From a virus, in the IMG/VR virus record IMGVR_UViG_3300025141_016305, positions 1 through 64,000 of that record: a stretch of DNA of 64,000 nucleotides; one strand, 5' to 3'. Shown here piece by piece: positions 45,601 through 55,497 of this stretch. The notes beneath the pieces were generated by a model. It saw only the letters and a program-made list of their open reading frames with translations. It was not told the DNA's origin and ran no database searches. The translations under genes and the position numbers were made by a program. Position 1 is the first letter of the stretch. The number at the start of each line of letters is the position of its first letter.

Positions 45601-48600
45601 TTATTCCGGTTCGCCAAAACCAGCTCCGGTTCTAGTTATGACAAAATCAACCGCTATAAATTCTATAGACCTCGCAGGCTTAAGAAAAATCTTAGCATAC
45701 ATAATATTTCTATCAACCAAGTCAGCTGTAGTAGTTGATTTATCTAAAATAACTCGAAAATCAGTTAAACCAAGTTCTGTCTTAACTCCTTCCAAGAAAG
45801 GCTCCACTTTACTCTTAAATCTATTCCAAGTCGCTTGGACATTCTGATCGAAAAGCAAGGTGCTAGCAATTGTCGAAATCCTTCTCTTAACAAAAATCAA
45901 CAATCTACGAACATTGATTCTGTCCAAAGCGGACTGCGTAGTTTGCAGTGTCTTTTGGCCGAAAACCACTAGACCCTCCGAAATAAAAGAGGCAATTGGA
46001 TTAATGTTTGCTTCATAGAGTATATCCCTCTGCTTGGCCAAAAGTTGCGTTGTAACTGCCAACACAGGAAGCCCTGCATTGCCTTCATTTAATCCACCGC
46101 GGTTAAAACCTGCAGGGGCAAACCATACTGCATTTGTCCTCTCTTCACTGTAGGCCATGACACCAAGGGCAATAACAGATGGCGGCACCCAAACATCTCT
46201 ATTAAAACTGTTGTCCCTAACTTTTACCCATGGGTAATAAGTTGCACCATAAGAAGAATTAATTTGTCTAGCTGTCAAAGCAGTAGCAACCTGTGTTGGG
46301 GTCTTAGAGTTAATTCTTTGTTGGAAATTGTCGCATGCGGTGTGCCATGGTTCAATATATACATCCGGGAGATCGATAATTGCCAAAGAATCTGCTCTCG
46401 CTTCACAAGTGTCGACCAACTTCTTTGTTAAGTTTTCATTTGTGACACCGGGCATTGCTGCAAGATTCATTTCAATTGCTTCTGGATCTCTTATGAGTTC
46501 GATTGCCCTATCAATACTAGCATATGCATAATTGTTAGCTGTGGTGGCATCTGCATTTACAACGTGCATATTAAAGGGATCTGCTTCTCTTACATCAATG
46601 CCTTCACACCCACCAACCAAAGGCATTCTAAAAGAGTCTATTACATCTCTTGCTAGGGCCCGGGCTGAACCGTTACTTAGTGCAGTGTAGGCAGTTCCTG
46701 CAACTTGAGATCCTGTGACAAAGCTTATTTCAGTTGGTGTAAAACTAGAAAGATCTGCAACATTGGATGTGGTGGTTCCGGTGATGACAGTATCGTCCAA
46801 GCTGAAAATATAAGAATGACCAACTTCAGTGTCAGTTGCCGAAACTATACCACTAGTTTGTCGAGCATTAGTGGTCGCCCAGATTGGGGCTCTTCTTCCA
46901 TAATCAACATAGCTTTCGTTTAGAAGCGTTCCCTCAGCTTTAGTAGAAGTCATACGATACGGGCGCGCGCCTAAAGTTGGATTTGTCGACAAGTTTGTTT
47001 CTGGAACTTTTTCAACATACAGCCCTCTCGGAAAATTAAAGCTCACCGAGGCCGAATTGATGGTGCCAGCCATTGTGCTTCGGGCTGGGAAATTCAGTAG
47101 GGCATGATTGCCAATCCATTTGTCCTCACCAAATGTAATTGTATTGACCTCTGTAGCTCCCGAGCCGGCCCTTGTAAGGGCGCGAGGGAAAGCTTTTGGT
47201 ACGATTGGACCAAAGTATCCGAAAGGAGCAGCAGAGTTATTGTCTGGTCCTGTTTCGGAAATATCTCTATGAACTTCCACTCTTATAAATTGAGAAAGAT
47301 TTGGATTTGTTCCATAAACCTTGTTTCTCTTTTCTATTGTATCCCAAGCAAAATATTGGTCCCCCATTTGCTTAGCTATAAAGTTTTGAGAATTTGGATT
47401 TAGATTACATCTGTCAAATCTCTCAACAACCACTAAACCAGTAGGAGTTATCATCTTGACGCATACACTAAAAGTACTGTAAGGGTTTGCTGCGCCGGTT
47501 TCTGGTATTTTGATATTTTGTATCTCTACAATATGATTTTTTGGAAAATGCTCGCCATCTTGAATCGCGATAATTCTAAAAAGTTTCTGTAAATTGCGAG
47601 CGTCGTAGCTACCGGTAGCTGCGAAATTTTGATGGAAAACCCATCCGGTTTGTCCGGGGGCAGCGTCATGAGTTGCTGATTTAAAGTCACCCATTGAACC
47701 GGAAGCTGCGGATACTTGAAGTGGCAAAGTAAATGCCAATATGTTGGTGCTCGCGATGGCGATATGAGTGTTTATTCTTCTGTACTCTTCTTCGAAGGTC
47801 TCACCCAGCCAGTATTTGTTAGATAAAGTACCAGATGTGATATTTGATATCCTCGTCGTTGTTCGAACTGGGTTTGTGTTTAGAACATCCCTTATATACT
47901 CCGGATCACCTGGTGTAAATGAAACTGTTTGCTTAAAAGTGTCGGTGCCATCTTTAAGTTCTAGTATATATTTTCCGGCTGAATGTGGTTCTGCAAACGA
48001 AGACGTTGGCGGGGGCCCTGAATCAAACCTAAGAGAAGAGGTGTTTGCTGTTCGAGTCTGGTCGCCGCCAATGCATGTTCCGTACAAACCAACGGTAAAA
48101 TCAGCATCTGTTCCATAAAATACAGCTGCTAATGACGCTGTAATTGGAGCTGAGGCCGCGGAATGGAAACCGTCACCCTTACCATCTTGCCCATTTGTCG
48201 AGCCAGAGGCGGCTAAAAACAGGCCCCAAGGCTTTGTCGATTCCCAGCCAGGATGGGCATTGGTCTCTCCCGCAGAAGCATTATCACCTAAGACCCCCCC
48301 TAAACGTATCATTGTTACTGGTGTTTGTGACTTGAGATATGCTTGTGCGGCATATGGGGCATAAGCTGTAGCCAAAAGACCTGGATTTCTCCATGGATCG
48401 CCAGCCTGGTTTCCAGGGACGGTTTGACCAAAAACAGCCTCAAATTCTTCAAAAGAACCCACTTTATAAGGCTTCATCGTTGGACCTTTTCTGGTCCGAC
48501 CTATAATAACAGGGCCGGTGCGGCCGGGGACCTTTGGAAGTTGAGAATTGTCGATTTCTTTAAGAAAGACTCCTGGGGAAACGAACTTAAATTTTCTAGA

Positions 48601-48606
48601 TGCCAT
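45601..48606 (-). CDS. Tail sheath protein (gp18-like)
   Basis: A 1,001-residue contractile sheath. The N-terminus (FVSPGVFLKEIDNSQLPKVP, GPVIIGRTRKGP) and the C-terminal domain (NIMYAKIFLKPARSIEFIAV, DFVITRTGAGF) are classic sheath motifs; they make the inter-subunit 'handshake' strands. The central 600 residues are variable insertion domains, larger than T4 gp18 (659 residues). The protein contracts to drive the tube through the envelope. A recurring ACTATTTAAT motif is 55-64 bases upstream and a clear AAGGAG is just before the ATG. Confidence 0.96.
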   Translation of the reverse strand: MASRKFKFVSPGVFLKEIDNSQLPKVPGRTGPVIIGRTRKGPTMKPYKVGSFEEFEAVFGQTVPGNQAGDPWRNPGLLATAYAPYAAQAYLKSQTPVTMIRLGGVLGDNASAGETNAHPGWESTKPWGLFLAASGSTNGQDGKGDGFHSAASAPITASLAAVFYGTDADFTVGLYGTCIGGDQTRTANTSSLRFDSGPPPTSSFAEPHSAGKYILELKDGTDTFKQTVSFTPGDPEYIRDVLNTNPVRTTTRISNITSGTLSNKYWLGETFEEEYRRINTHIAIASTNILAFTLPLQVSAASGSMGDFKSATHDAAPGQTGWVFHQNFAATGSYDARNLQKLFRIIAIQDGEHFPKNHIVEIQNIKIPETGAANPYSTFSVCVKMITPTGLVVVERFDRCNLNPNSQNFIAKQMGDQYFAWDTIEKRNKVYGTNPNLSQFIRVEVHRDISETGPDNNSAAPFGYFGPIVPKAFPRALTRAGSGATEVNTITFGEDKWIGNHALLNFPARSTMAGTINSASVSFNFPRGLYVEKVPETNLSTNPTLGARPYRMTSTKAEGTLLNESYVDYGRRAPIWATTNARQTSGIVSATDTEVGHSYIFSLDDTVITGTTTSNVADLSSFTPTEISFVTGSQVAGTAYTALSNGSARALARDVIDSFRMPLVGGCEGIDVREADPFNMHVVNADATTANNYAYASIDRAIELIRDPEAIEMNLAAMPGVTNENLTKKLVDTCEARADSLAIIDLPDVYIEPWHTACDNFQQRINSKTPTQVATALTARQINSSYGATYYPWVKVRDNSFNRDVWVPPSVIALGVMAYSEERTNAVWFAPAGFNRGGLNEGNAGLPVLAVTTQLLAKQRDILYEANINPIASFISEGLVVFGQKTLQTTQSALDRINVRRLLIFVKRRISTIASTLLFDQNVQATWNRFKSKVEPFLEGVKTELGLTDFRVILDKSTTTADLVDRNIMYAKIFLKPARSIEFIAVDFVITRTGAGFGEPE

Positions 48607-48660
48607 ACTGATATCTCCTTGAGGAACGTGATTAAAACTAAATAACTAGTATTTTACTTT

Positions 48661-48670
48661 ATTAAATAGT
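48661..48670 (-). promoter_or_regulatory. ACTATTTAAT motif upstream of the sheath gene
   Basis: A variant of the recurring motif on the minus strand, between the terminator of the fibre gene (48704-48725) and the sheath start. Placing it right after a terminator makes a promoter here likely. Confidence 0.4.
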
Positions 48671-48703
48671 TTTTCTTAACTCGAAAGGAAAAAAGAAAAG
48701 GAA

Positions 48704-48725
48704 AAGCCCGGTAAAAACCGGGCTT
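48704..48725 (-). terminator. Rho-independent terminator after the long tail fibre gene
   Basis: AAGCCCGGT and ACCGGGCTT form a nine-bp stem with a four-base loop, followed on the minus strand by TTCCTTTTCTTTTTT. It ends the 48757-51090 transcript. Confidence 0.9.
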
Positions 48726-48756
48726 GTAAGGTGGGAAAAAAGCAGGATTATTTTGA

Positions 48757-51090
48757 TTAGCTGGCGAGATACTTGATTGTAAGTATATCGTCGCTGTCAA
48801 GTGTTTCTGCCAAGACGATATAAACGCCACCATCACTAGGCAAGGATCCAGTTGGGTTTTCCCAAACACGAGCCTGGCTAGGGCCGGTGGTGACCAGAGT
48901 ACCACCGCTGGTACCACCACTGACGTAATAATCCCAAATTCCGATGCCGGCGCCGGCAATGGCTGGCGTGCCCGTGCCGACAGTACCTGATGTAATCGGA
49001 TAGGTCATCGGACCAGTAGAGCCACTCAAAGAACCAGAAGGTGTCAGCAACATACCATTTAAGTATATTTCCAACGAACCAGCTCTTGGGTACCCATGTG
49101 CATTGACCTCTAGTGATGCAGTGTAAAGATCAGCTGACATACGGCCTTGGCCTCCGGTATTAACGTTTGTTGCATCACTCTGACTAGCACTAAAGAACAG
49201 CGACGTTCTTGGAATGACCGAATTGTTCTGGACGTAAGTGGTAAGATCACTCAAAGCAACCTGCTTCATTGTACCAGCATCGTTACAGACAAATCTATCT
49301 GCATCAACAAGAGTGGTTGACGTAGCAGCAGTACCGCCATCTACGACGTTTAGCTCTGCGGCGGTTGTTGTGACAACAGTGCCTGCCAGCGCGAGGCCCT
49401 TAGTGGAGCCATCATGCTGTGGAAAATCCACGACACCACTACCTGACATCTTCAAAAGCTGGTTGTCGTTTGAGTCTCCACCACCGGAATATTTGCCATC
49501 ATCTGGCAAAGCGACATTTGGATCCGAACCAGTGGAGAAAATCACAAAGGTTTCATCCGTCTTATTATAACCCATACCGTAACGGTTTGCAGTGTGATTT
49601 CTGTTGGATTCAAAAATAACCCTAGTATCTCTTTCATACTGTGACGCGCCACGCTTACCAATGATCAGATCATCAACGACACGTTTACCGGATGCGTTCG
49701 ACGCAGAAGCCGCGATACTAACCTGGCCTTGCACCTGGTATGAACCAGTTCTGTTCATTTTTACAAGACTTGAAATCTTGACTTTTCTAGTTTCTGGTGC
49801 GCCGAGGTAATTGATATCATGAACAATAAATTTATCGTCAAGATTAAGAGAAATCTCCGAAGCTCCAGCTACATCGATGTCTAACAAGTTAATTTCGGCT
49901 GGTGTAGCCGCAATTGCTGTTGTTGAGGCCGCAGAAAATGGTATCAAAGTACCATCAACATTAGCAAGGTTTATTGTGCGGTCAGCTGTTGGATCAACGA
50001 CGCCAAGTGTGGTTTCGAAATCATTAGCTGTGGCACCTTCAAACCTAAGAGAACCTGTAATTCCAAGTGTAGTAATATCAAGCTCTGTTCTGGTGCCTGC
50101 AACAGTAAGATCACCAGGAATGTGCACATTCGTAGTTCCTCCGCCCACCGTTAGGACATTTGCACCAACAGACGCACCAATTGTCAAAGCACTGGCAGCA
50201 TCAACATCAATAGAAGTACCGCCTACAGTGAGGTTACCGTTTCCGATTGTTACATTGCCAGAAGCATCTATCTCGAAATCATTGACGGAGTCAAAAGCGT
50301 TGCCTGTGTTGATTGCAAAAACATCCTGATCGTCATCAATACCCACTACTGTCTTTAGAGTGCTGTGGCCGAAAGTTAGAATCCTATCAGTACCGTCGGC
50401 ATCAGGGCCAATTGAGACAGTTCCGGAAGCGAACAGCGTACTATGAACAACAGCAGCACCGGTTGCATCGACATCCATGGCCCGTTCGCCGTCGCTGGCT
50501 TGAACAAGGAATTGGGTTGCAGCCGTGGTGTTACCAAGCTTCGCGACAACGTGATCAGATGAACCTGCGTTCAATCTCAAGGTTTTCGACGCGACCAATT
50601 CTGTTACCTGCCCGCTTGTCCCGGCGCTTTGGATCGACATGTAGTCGGTTTTAGCGGTGTTGAGCGCGAGCTTAGTGGTGTTGTTTTTTAAGTTAAGAAC
50701 TGCACCAGTCTTTGTAAGTTGCAAAACTTGGACCCATGCATTTGGTCCAATGTTTTCTATTACTGAAAAGCCTATGTTTCCATTGTTTTTCGAACTTGAA
50801 AGGGCAATGCCGTTATCTTCATGAAAGCTGAGGTATCCTATGCCGGCTAAGGAACCCGAGACACCAATCTCAAAGCTTTTGCCATTAGTTGTTACGGCCA
50901 AACGTCGTCTTATTTGATCCGTTGTGATAATAATATCTTGATCATTACCAAGCTGAATAGTACTTCCATCAGCAAGGAATAAATCTGAATATTCATACGT
51001 GGCAGAACCCAATGAGGCTCCATCGGCGGATTTTGGCAACAAATCACCGGTGATTTCGAGTTGGGTTTGCGAATTAATCTTAGTTCCCAT
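48757..51090 (-). CDS. Tail fibre / virion protein, 777 residues
   Basis: A beta-repeat protein rich in Gly, Ser, Thr and Asp. Repeats such as 'TAAELNVVDGGTAATSTTLV' and 'TPAEINLLDIDVAGASEISL', and DASGNVTIGNGNLTVGGTSI, resemble marine T4-like fibre and virion proteins. The C-terminal 110 residues form a module (LEIYLNGMLLTPSGS, DILTIKYLAS) that also ends the 410-residue protein at 51993. It probably trimerises and contacts the host. It is monocistronic, with its own terminator. Confidence 0.8.
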   Translation of the reverse strand: MGTKINSQTQLEITGDLLPKSADGASLGSATYEYSDLFLADGSTIQLGNDQDIIITTDQIRRRLAVTTNGKSFEIGVSGSLAGIGYLSFHEDNGIALSSSKNNGNIGFSVIENIGPNAWVQVLQLTKTGAVLNLKNNTTKLALNTAKTDYMSIQSAGTSGQVTELVASKTLRLNAGSSDHVVAKLGNTTAATQFLVQASDGERAMDVDATGAAVVHSTLFASGTVSIGPDADGTDRILTFGHSTLKTVVGIDDDQDVFAINTGNAFDSVNDFEIDASGNVTIGNGNLTVGGTSIDVDAASALTIGASVGANVLTVGGGTTNVHIPGDLTVAGTRTELDITTLGITGSLRFEGATANDFETTLGVVDPTADRTINLANVDGTLIPFSAASTTAIAATPAEINLLDIDVAGASEISLNLDDKFIVHDINYLGAPETRKVKISSLVKMNRTGSYQVQGQVSIAASASNASGKRVVDDLIIGKRGASQYERDTRVIFESNRNHTANRYGMGYNKTDETFVIFSTGSDPNVALPDDGKYSGGGDSNDNQLLKMSGSGVVDFPQHDGSTKGLALAGTVVTTTAAELNVVDGGTAATSTTLVDADRFVCNDAGTMKQVALSDLTTYVQNNSVIPRTSLFFSASQSDATNVNTGGQGRMSADLYTASLEVNAHGYPRAGSLEIYLNGMLLTPSGSLSGSTGPMTYPITSGTVGTGTPAIAGAGIGIWDYYVSGGTSGGTLVTTGPSQARVWENPTGSLPSDGGVYIVLAETLDSDDILTIKYLAS

Positions 51091-51252
51091 ATTTAAAGTC
51101 TCCTTATGTTGTTTATGGAAAACACAAAGTAAATTTATACTAAATAAAATAAACTGTAGATTATATTAATTGAAGAAACGGTATAGTAAGGTAAGATAAG
51201 GGTAAGAAATAAACAAAACGAGGCGCTACAAATTATATAGTTTTAAAGGCGC

Positions 51253-51465
51253 TCAAGAGAATAGAATTTTTTTAAGATTTCTGACATTGTTATCAAATTT
51301 GCAAAAATCTGAATCTAAAAATTCTAAGGCTGTGATTGCACACTTATTAAAATCATCTTCAAAAACAAAATGAAATTTTCCGGTCTCCAGACGCTTACAT
51401 TCAATAACTTTAAAACCATTTAATTGAAGATAAGCGGCGATTCCGATATCACTTGTTGTATACAT
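51253..51465 (-). CDS. DUF5659-like protein, 70 residues
   Basis: The protein matches the small DUF5659-type pattern: MYTTSDIGIAAYLQLNGFKV, FHFVFEDDFNKC and FDNNVRNLKKILFS. Members occur in phages and bacteria and have no known function. It is soluble and 70 residues long, with a good ribosome-binding site (AGAGGTAATT). It lies between neck/tail genes and the fibre gene with non-coding stretches of 161 and 106 bases on its two sides. Confidence 0.65.
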   Translation of the reverse strand: MYTTSDIGIAAYLQLNGFKVIECKRLETGKFHFVFEDDFNKCAITALEFLDSDFCKFDNNVRNLKKILFS

Positions 51466-51571
51466 ATCACAAATTACCTCTTTATTGTTGAATTCTTGCT
51501 AAATTCTTACAGCACCGTAAAAGCCAGGTTCAACAAACTAATTAGTGAGATGCATCAAAGAAAGTTTCTCT

Positions 51572-51937
51572 TTACTGATCTTTTCTTATGAAGAAGGCTT
51601 TTTCGCCCCGGCTGGCCGGGAGTTTAAGCTCATACGTTATTGCCCCGTCTATGTTCATAGATTCTTTAAGTTTTCGGCCTTCTTGAATCGCAAAAGCTTC
51701 GGTTTCCCTTAATTGAGTCATAAGTTGAGTTTTAAACTTTTCAAATTGTAAAAAAGCTCTCGATAGCTGTAGCTCGATTTGCGCTGTGACCTCTGTGGCT
51801 TTGTAAATTTGCTCTACTTGTTCCCACTCGACATCAACTACTTCGGAAGTGATTGGTGTCACTTCTTCTTTCTTTTCTTCTTCTCCTGTGGCGTCGAGGC
51901 CACTCAGATTAACTTCTAAATCTTCCATTTTTATCAT
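51572..51937 (-). CDS. Hypothetical protein, 121 residues, coiled-coil
   Basis: Unrecognised. An acidic N-terminus (about 1-40) is followed by a long amphipathic helix (EVTAQIELQLSRAFLQFEKF and on to REAEAF-like residues) that should form a coiled-coil. The C-terminus (YELKLPASRGEKAFFIRK) is beta-like. The start at 51937 has AAGGAG four bases upstream. It may be a tail or head accessory protein, judged by its neighbours only. Confidence 0.6.
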   Translation of the reverse strand: MIKMEDLEVNLSGLDATGEEEKKEEVTPITSEVVDVEWEQVEQIYKATEVTAQIELQLSRAFLQFEKFKTQLMTQLRETEAFAIQEGRKLKESMNIDGAITYELKLPASRGEKAFFIRKDQ

Positions 51938-51992
51938 TTTACTCCTTTCTTAATGTAAAAATTGAATTTTTCATCCACGTAACTAAATTCTA

Positions 51993-53225
51993 CTACTCTA
52001 CTACATAGGTAATATAGAGAGAATCTCCCGCAACTAAATTTTCTGCCAATGTTATTGTGTTTCCACTTATTGTATAGTCGTGGGCACCTCCTACAGCTAA
52101 TATTATACCATTTAGATATAAAGATTCAGTGTTTTCTTTAATATTTCCACCTGTAACTGTGACAACGTTTGCTGGACTTGGAGGATCTTCGCCATCTTCC
52201 TTTAACATCTCTCTAATAACTAAATTATCCTTCAAAGTTTGCGCAAAATTATCAACTGTAATAATATTGCCTGAAACTGTGCCGCTGCCTCCTCCTGTGG
52301 TTCCTGCTGTCACGCCAGATGCTGCAGCAACATTGGAAAAAAATGTTGCAAAGGGTGCCAATTTTTGTGCTTCAAAAGCCGGGATTCCGGCCAGGCCATA
52401 ATATTGGCCATACTCATGTTCTGGCACTTCTTGCAAAGATATTCTTTCTCTAGGTATTTTTACTTCTACTGCGTTTTCTCTAATAGAATAATGTGGCTTT
52501 ACTCTATTATCGCCCTCTCCTACCAAATATCCAACAACTTTTAAGTTAATATTTGTTTCAAATTTTCTTTCCTGAGAGGAATATTCACTTATGTTACTTT
52601 GTTCTTGATAATCCGGCTGAAGGAAGCCTTCGTACCTATGTTCTCCTTCTTTTAGCTTTACAAAATTAATTGTACCAGGTGTTGTTATAAAAGGCAACAT
52701 TAATTCATTCATTTGTTGTTGATATTCTGTTCTTATGGTTATTTCATACACAACTTCAATATTCACCGGCATGGGGGCCGAAACAGTTCTATAAACTACT
52801 TTGGGGTTTGGTCTTGGGTAGTTATTTTGCTTATTCAACCTAAGAGCGTCCGCATTTGCGAATTTTAACGTTTTTTCCTGGTATATCACCCTGCTCACTT
52901 CTAGCGAGCCACCTTGCTTGTCATCAACTTCTGGTATATTTCCTTGAAACGTCCCTGCAGATTTTAGATTTTTTTGAATTGATTTTCTACTAACTGAAAT
53001 TATTGGGAAAACCAACGCCCCAAGATTGTCTCTTATGTCTTTGTCATTCTTTGACAAAAACGCTCTTTCCGAAGTTGCCCACAAAACTGGTACTTTTTTC
53101 CACCCTTTGTTTGTGTTTGTAAACAAATTTAGACCTTCTAAGTAATTTAAAACTGATTTATCAACAGTTTCTATTGTCGATGCCTCGAAATGTAACTTTC
53201 CTATTTGGTCATTATTGTCAGGCAT
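51993..53225 (-). CDS. Structural tail/neck protein, 410 residues
   Basis: An unrecognised beta-rich structural protein. Segments include KVVYRTVSAPMPVNIEVVYE, TIRTEYQQQMNELMLPFITT and HRYEGFLQPDYQEQSNIS, reminiscent of tail-terminator or sheath-stabiliser proteins. The last 60 residues (ESLYLNGIILAVGGAHDYTI, LVAGDSLYITYVVE) form the same small C-terminal module as in the tail fibre. It is coupled to the connector gene upstream by eight bases. Confidence 0.65.
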   Translation of the reverse strand: MPDNNDQIGKLHFEASTIETVDKSVLNYLEGLNLFTNTNKGWKKVPVLWATSERAFLSKNDKDIRDNLGALVFPIISVSRKSIQKNLKSAGTFQGNIPEVDDKQGGSLEVSRVIYQEKTLKFANADALRLNKQNNYPRPNPKVVYRTVSAPMPVNIEVVYEITIRTEYQQQMNELMLPFITTPGTINFVKLKEGEHRYEGFLQPDYQEQSNISEYSSQERKFETNINLKVVGYLVGEGDNRVKPHYSIRENAVEVKIPRERISLQEVPEHEYGQYYGLAGIPAFEAQKLAPFATFFSNVAAASGVTAGTTGGGSGTVSGNIITVDNFAQTLKDNLVIREMLKEDGEDPPSPANVVTVTGGNIKENTESLYLNGIILAVGGAHDYTISGNTITLAENLVAGDSLYITYVVE

Positions 53226-53709
53226 TAAATAACCCCTCTCTTGCTCTTACACACTCGGCTATAATCTCAAATTTAGAATCAACTTGCCCATAAAGCCAAA
53301 CTGGCTCCTTTAGGGTCAATATCTCATAAAAATTTACGCCATATTGCACAAAATCTCCTTCTCTTACAAACAAGTCTTGGTCCTCTGTAAGTCGCCTCTT
53401 GTGGAAAGACACCGTGATTCTTTCGATTCTATCAATTCCCAATGGTGTAGTGCTTGTATTCTCGCTCTCATATTTCACCATGGCATAAACCCTCACCGGG
53501 TCTAAAAAAGTTTTATCAATCGCTTCACCATAAATGTTGTGAAAATTTGTGTGTTCTAAACTAATGGGATAATATACAACTGTCTGGCCAACAACTCTTT
53601 CAATGATCTCATCATTAACCTGTTTTACAAAATCTTTTTCCTTTTTTCCCGTAAAAAGGGGTGGAGGAGGACTTTCAGGTTGAGACCACTTGTTATCACT
53701 ATTCGACAT
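53218..53709 (-). CDS. Head-tail connector/neck candidate, 163 residues
   Basis: The sequence has strands and conserved-looking positions (VVYYPISLEHTNFHNIYGEA, DPVRVYAMVKYE, ITVSFHKRRLTEDQDLFVRE, DFVQYGVNFYEI). The Asn/His-Gly-Glu segment and its position just after a gp13-like gene fit a second neck protein (gp14-like) or a head-completion protein. I cannot name the family. Confidence 0.65.
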   Translation of the reverse strand: MSNSDNKWSQPESPPPPLFTGKKEKDFVKQVNDEIIERVVGQTVVYYPISLEHTNFHNIYGEAIDKTFLDPVRVYAMVKYESENTSTTPLGIDRIERITVSFHKRRLTEDQDLFVREGDFVQYGVNFYEILTLKEPVWLYGQVDSKFEIIAECVRAREGLFNA

Positions 53710-53715
53710 AATTTA

Positions 53716-54975
53716 TTACCCCACGTAAATATGATAAGGCACCTTTTCGAGCACTTTTCCTGTATTTTCAACCATTCCGGCATCTTGTTCTGTCAGCTTA
53801 GCGTATGTAAGTTCTGCAAGTGTGGCCTTTAATTCTTCTCTTAATTTCTCTTGTTCATCCTTTCCTTCTGCTATAAGTGCGGTGCCATTTAGGTTAATTG
53901 TTTGTCCGGGCACAGGTACTGTTCCGAATTTTGATCTAATTTGGCCCAAAGTCTCTTTACACAAGGACAAACAAAACCTCCTAATCCACTGCTTTCCAAT
54001 GGCATTGATATTGTTAAATGGCAAATTGCCAATTGGCAAGGTATTCATGTTGTTGACGCCGTCTAGTTCGGCATCGGTCCCAGCCCAGATGTCTTCCCGT
54101 ATAGAAAATTCAATCTTCATCGTACTGGGACTGCTAATATCTGGTGTTGGGTATAATCTGATTTTATTGTTTTGTAGCTCATACGAAAAGTGAGATAATC
54201 TTGTGTATATGGCATCCTCAAAAGCCATGGCTTGTGCTTTATTGTGCCATGTCGGAATTAGTTGAAAAGTAGAATCGTCAGAGAACTGTCCATAGTTATG
54301 TAAATTACCTACAACGTTTAAGCCACCATAATATCCATAAAACCTCCACATCGCATGCGGTGTTTTATAATACACTTTTTTAATTAAAATTCTCTTATTC
54401 CCAACAGAGCCCGAAAACAGCTCTGATGTTCCTACTATATTTTGCAAATCATACTCTTGCACATCTGCTGTAACATCAAAAGACGCTGTATGTTGAACTG
54501 ATGCATTAAGGCCTATTTCTGATCCTATGCCATCTGCAATCCTCCTTGTCATGCTATAGTCGAATTTTGGGTATTTGAGGGCCACATGGTCCCTTCCAAG
54601 CGAAGAACTAAGCGCACCCTCTTGAAGGTTACCTTTTGAGTCAAAAGAGCCCGTAGTGTTGCCTAGTGCGTCTGATAATATATTTGTTGCTTGGTGTATA
54701 TTTACAAGATAAGAATACTCCAACACTGCTTCTTCATACGAAGCATATACATTACCCTCTGTTAATTCTATATCAAGAACATCTCCACCTAATTTCTTAT
54801 ATACATAGGAAACTTGATCAACGGCGCCGGCTAGAAAGTCGCTAGAGTACAGAGGAGAAGTACTATCAGAATAAATTCTATACGGCACAGTTGTATCTAC
54901 GTTATCTGTCGCGCCGGTGACGGGCAGAACGACTGCTGATAGCGTACTAGATGGTGTTAAGGTAGGTAAAGACAT
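53716..54975 (-). CDS. Neck protein (gp13-like), 419 residues
   Basis: The C-terminal region (FCLSLCKETLGQIRSKFGTV, PVPGQTINLNGTALIAEGKD, EQEKLREELKATLAELTYAK) matches the conserved part of T4 gp13 and its relatives: a helix, then P-x-P-G...LNG and two helices. The N-terminal half is variable (LDIELTEGNVYASYEEAVLE). Gp13 forms the neck ring to which the tail attaches. It precedes two other connector genes in the expected order. Confidence 0.78.
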   Translation of the reverse strand: MSLPTLTPSSTLSAVVLPVTGATDNVDTTVPYRIYSDSTSPLYSSDFLAGAVDQVSYVYKKLGGDVLDIELTEGNVYASYEEAVLEYSYLVNIHQATNILSDALGNTTGSFDSKGNLQEGALSSSLGRDHVALKYPKFDYSMTRRIADGIGSEIGLNASVQHTASFDVTADVQEYDLQNIVGTSELFSGSVGNKRILIKKVYYKTPHAMWRFYGYYGGLNVVGNLHNYGQFSDDSTFQLIPTWHNKAQAMAFEDAIYTRLSHFSYELQNNKIRLYPTPDISSPSTMKIEFSIREDIWAGTDAELDGVNNMNTLPIGNLPFNNINAIGKQWIRRFCLSLCKETLGQIRSKFGTVPVPGQTINLNGTALIAEGKDEQEKLREELKATLAELTYAKLTEQDAGMVENTGKVLEKVPYHIYVG

Positions 54976-55036
54976 GCATAAGTCCTCGCAAGTTACAGTT
55001 TATCAATATAACTAGTTCTTGAAAGAAACAAATACT

Positions 55037-55387
55037 CTATGCGCTTGTTTTTGTTTTGGTGGCACGTGATTTACGAGCCGTAGAGGCAGTCTTCTTTGCG
55101 GCTGGTTTAGTTATCTTGGGTTTTCTTACCCTCTTCGGCTTTTCGACTTTTGGTTTCTCTGTGGCGGCCGGTTCGTCGTTTTTAACCGTTTGCTTTAAAG
55201 CATTGATTCTTGGCTTAACAGTTTCTTCTACTTTCTCGACCACTTCTTGAGCTACCTCTTGAATGGTCTCTTGAACTGTTTCAACGGTTTCTTCTATTTG
55301 TCCGCGCAGTCTTGCAACTGTTTTTCTAAATGCCAATGCTTTCGCAGCGTACTTTGGACTTCTTAACTTTCTTGATTTCTTTCCCAT
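55037..55387 (-). CDS. Histone H1-like, Lys/Ala/Pro-rich basic protein, 116 residues
   Basis: The open frame reaches 55477, but the ATG at 55387 has AAGGAG just upstream, and the longer version runs through the terminator of the previous gene. The protein has a basic start (GKKSRKLRSPKYAAKALAFR), a Glu/Val helix (IEETVETVQETIQEVAQEVV) and a Lys/Pro/Thr/Ala tail like histone H1 C-tails (KPKRVRKPKITKPAAKKTAS). It probably binds DNA in the capsid or head assembly, though this is inferred from composition. Confidence 0.65.
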   Translation of the reverse strand: MGKKSRKLRSPKYAAKALAFRKTVARLRGQIEETVETVQETIQEVAQEVVEKVEETVKPRINALKQTVKNDEPAATEKPKVEKPKRVRKPKITKPAAKKTASTARKSRATKTKTSA

Positions 55388-55410
55388 GGGGAACTCCTTT
55401 CTTGTTATAT

Positions 55411-55420
55411 TATAAATAGG
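55411..55420 (-). promoter_or_regulatory. CCTATTTATA motif upstream of the H1-like gene
   Basis: A near-perfect copy of the recurring motif, about 24 bases before the ATG at 55387 and directly after the terminator of the upstream gene, so it is a strong candidate for promoter function. Confidence 0.45.
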
Positions 55421-55432
55421 TTGGATATAAAA

Positions 55433-55462
55433 AAACCCCCAACCAAGATTGGAAGGGGGTTT
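55433..55462 (-). terminator. Rho-independent terminator after the 206-residue gene
   Basis: AAACCCCC and GGGGGTTT form an eight-bp stem (with an inner CCAA/TTGG hairpin) followed by T residues on the minus strand. It ends the transcript of the gene at 55498-56118. Confidence 0.85.
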
Positions 55463-55497
55463 AGTCGATAAATTCATACCCTACAGAGTATTAAGTA

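Noticed and set aside
48654-48959. Second minus-strand frame inside the tail fibre gene end
   Set aside because: It overlaps the fibre and runs through the terminator hairpin; its Lys/Phe-rich end comes from non-coding DNA.
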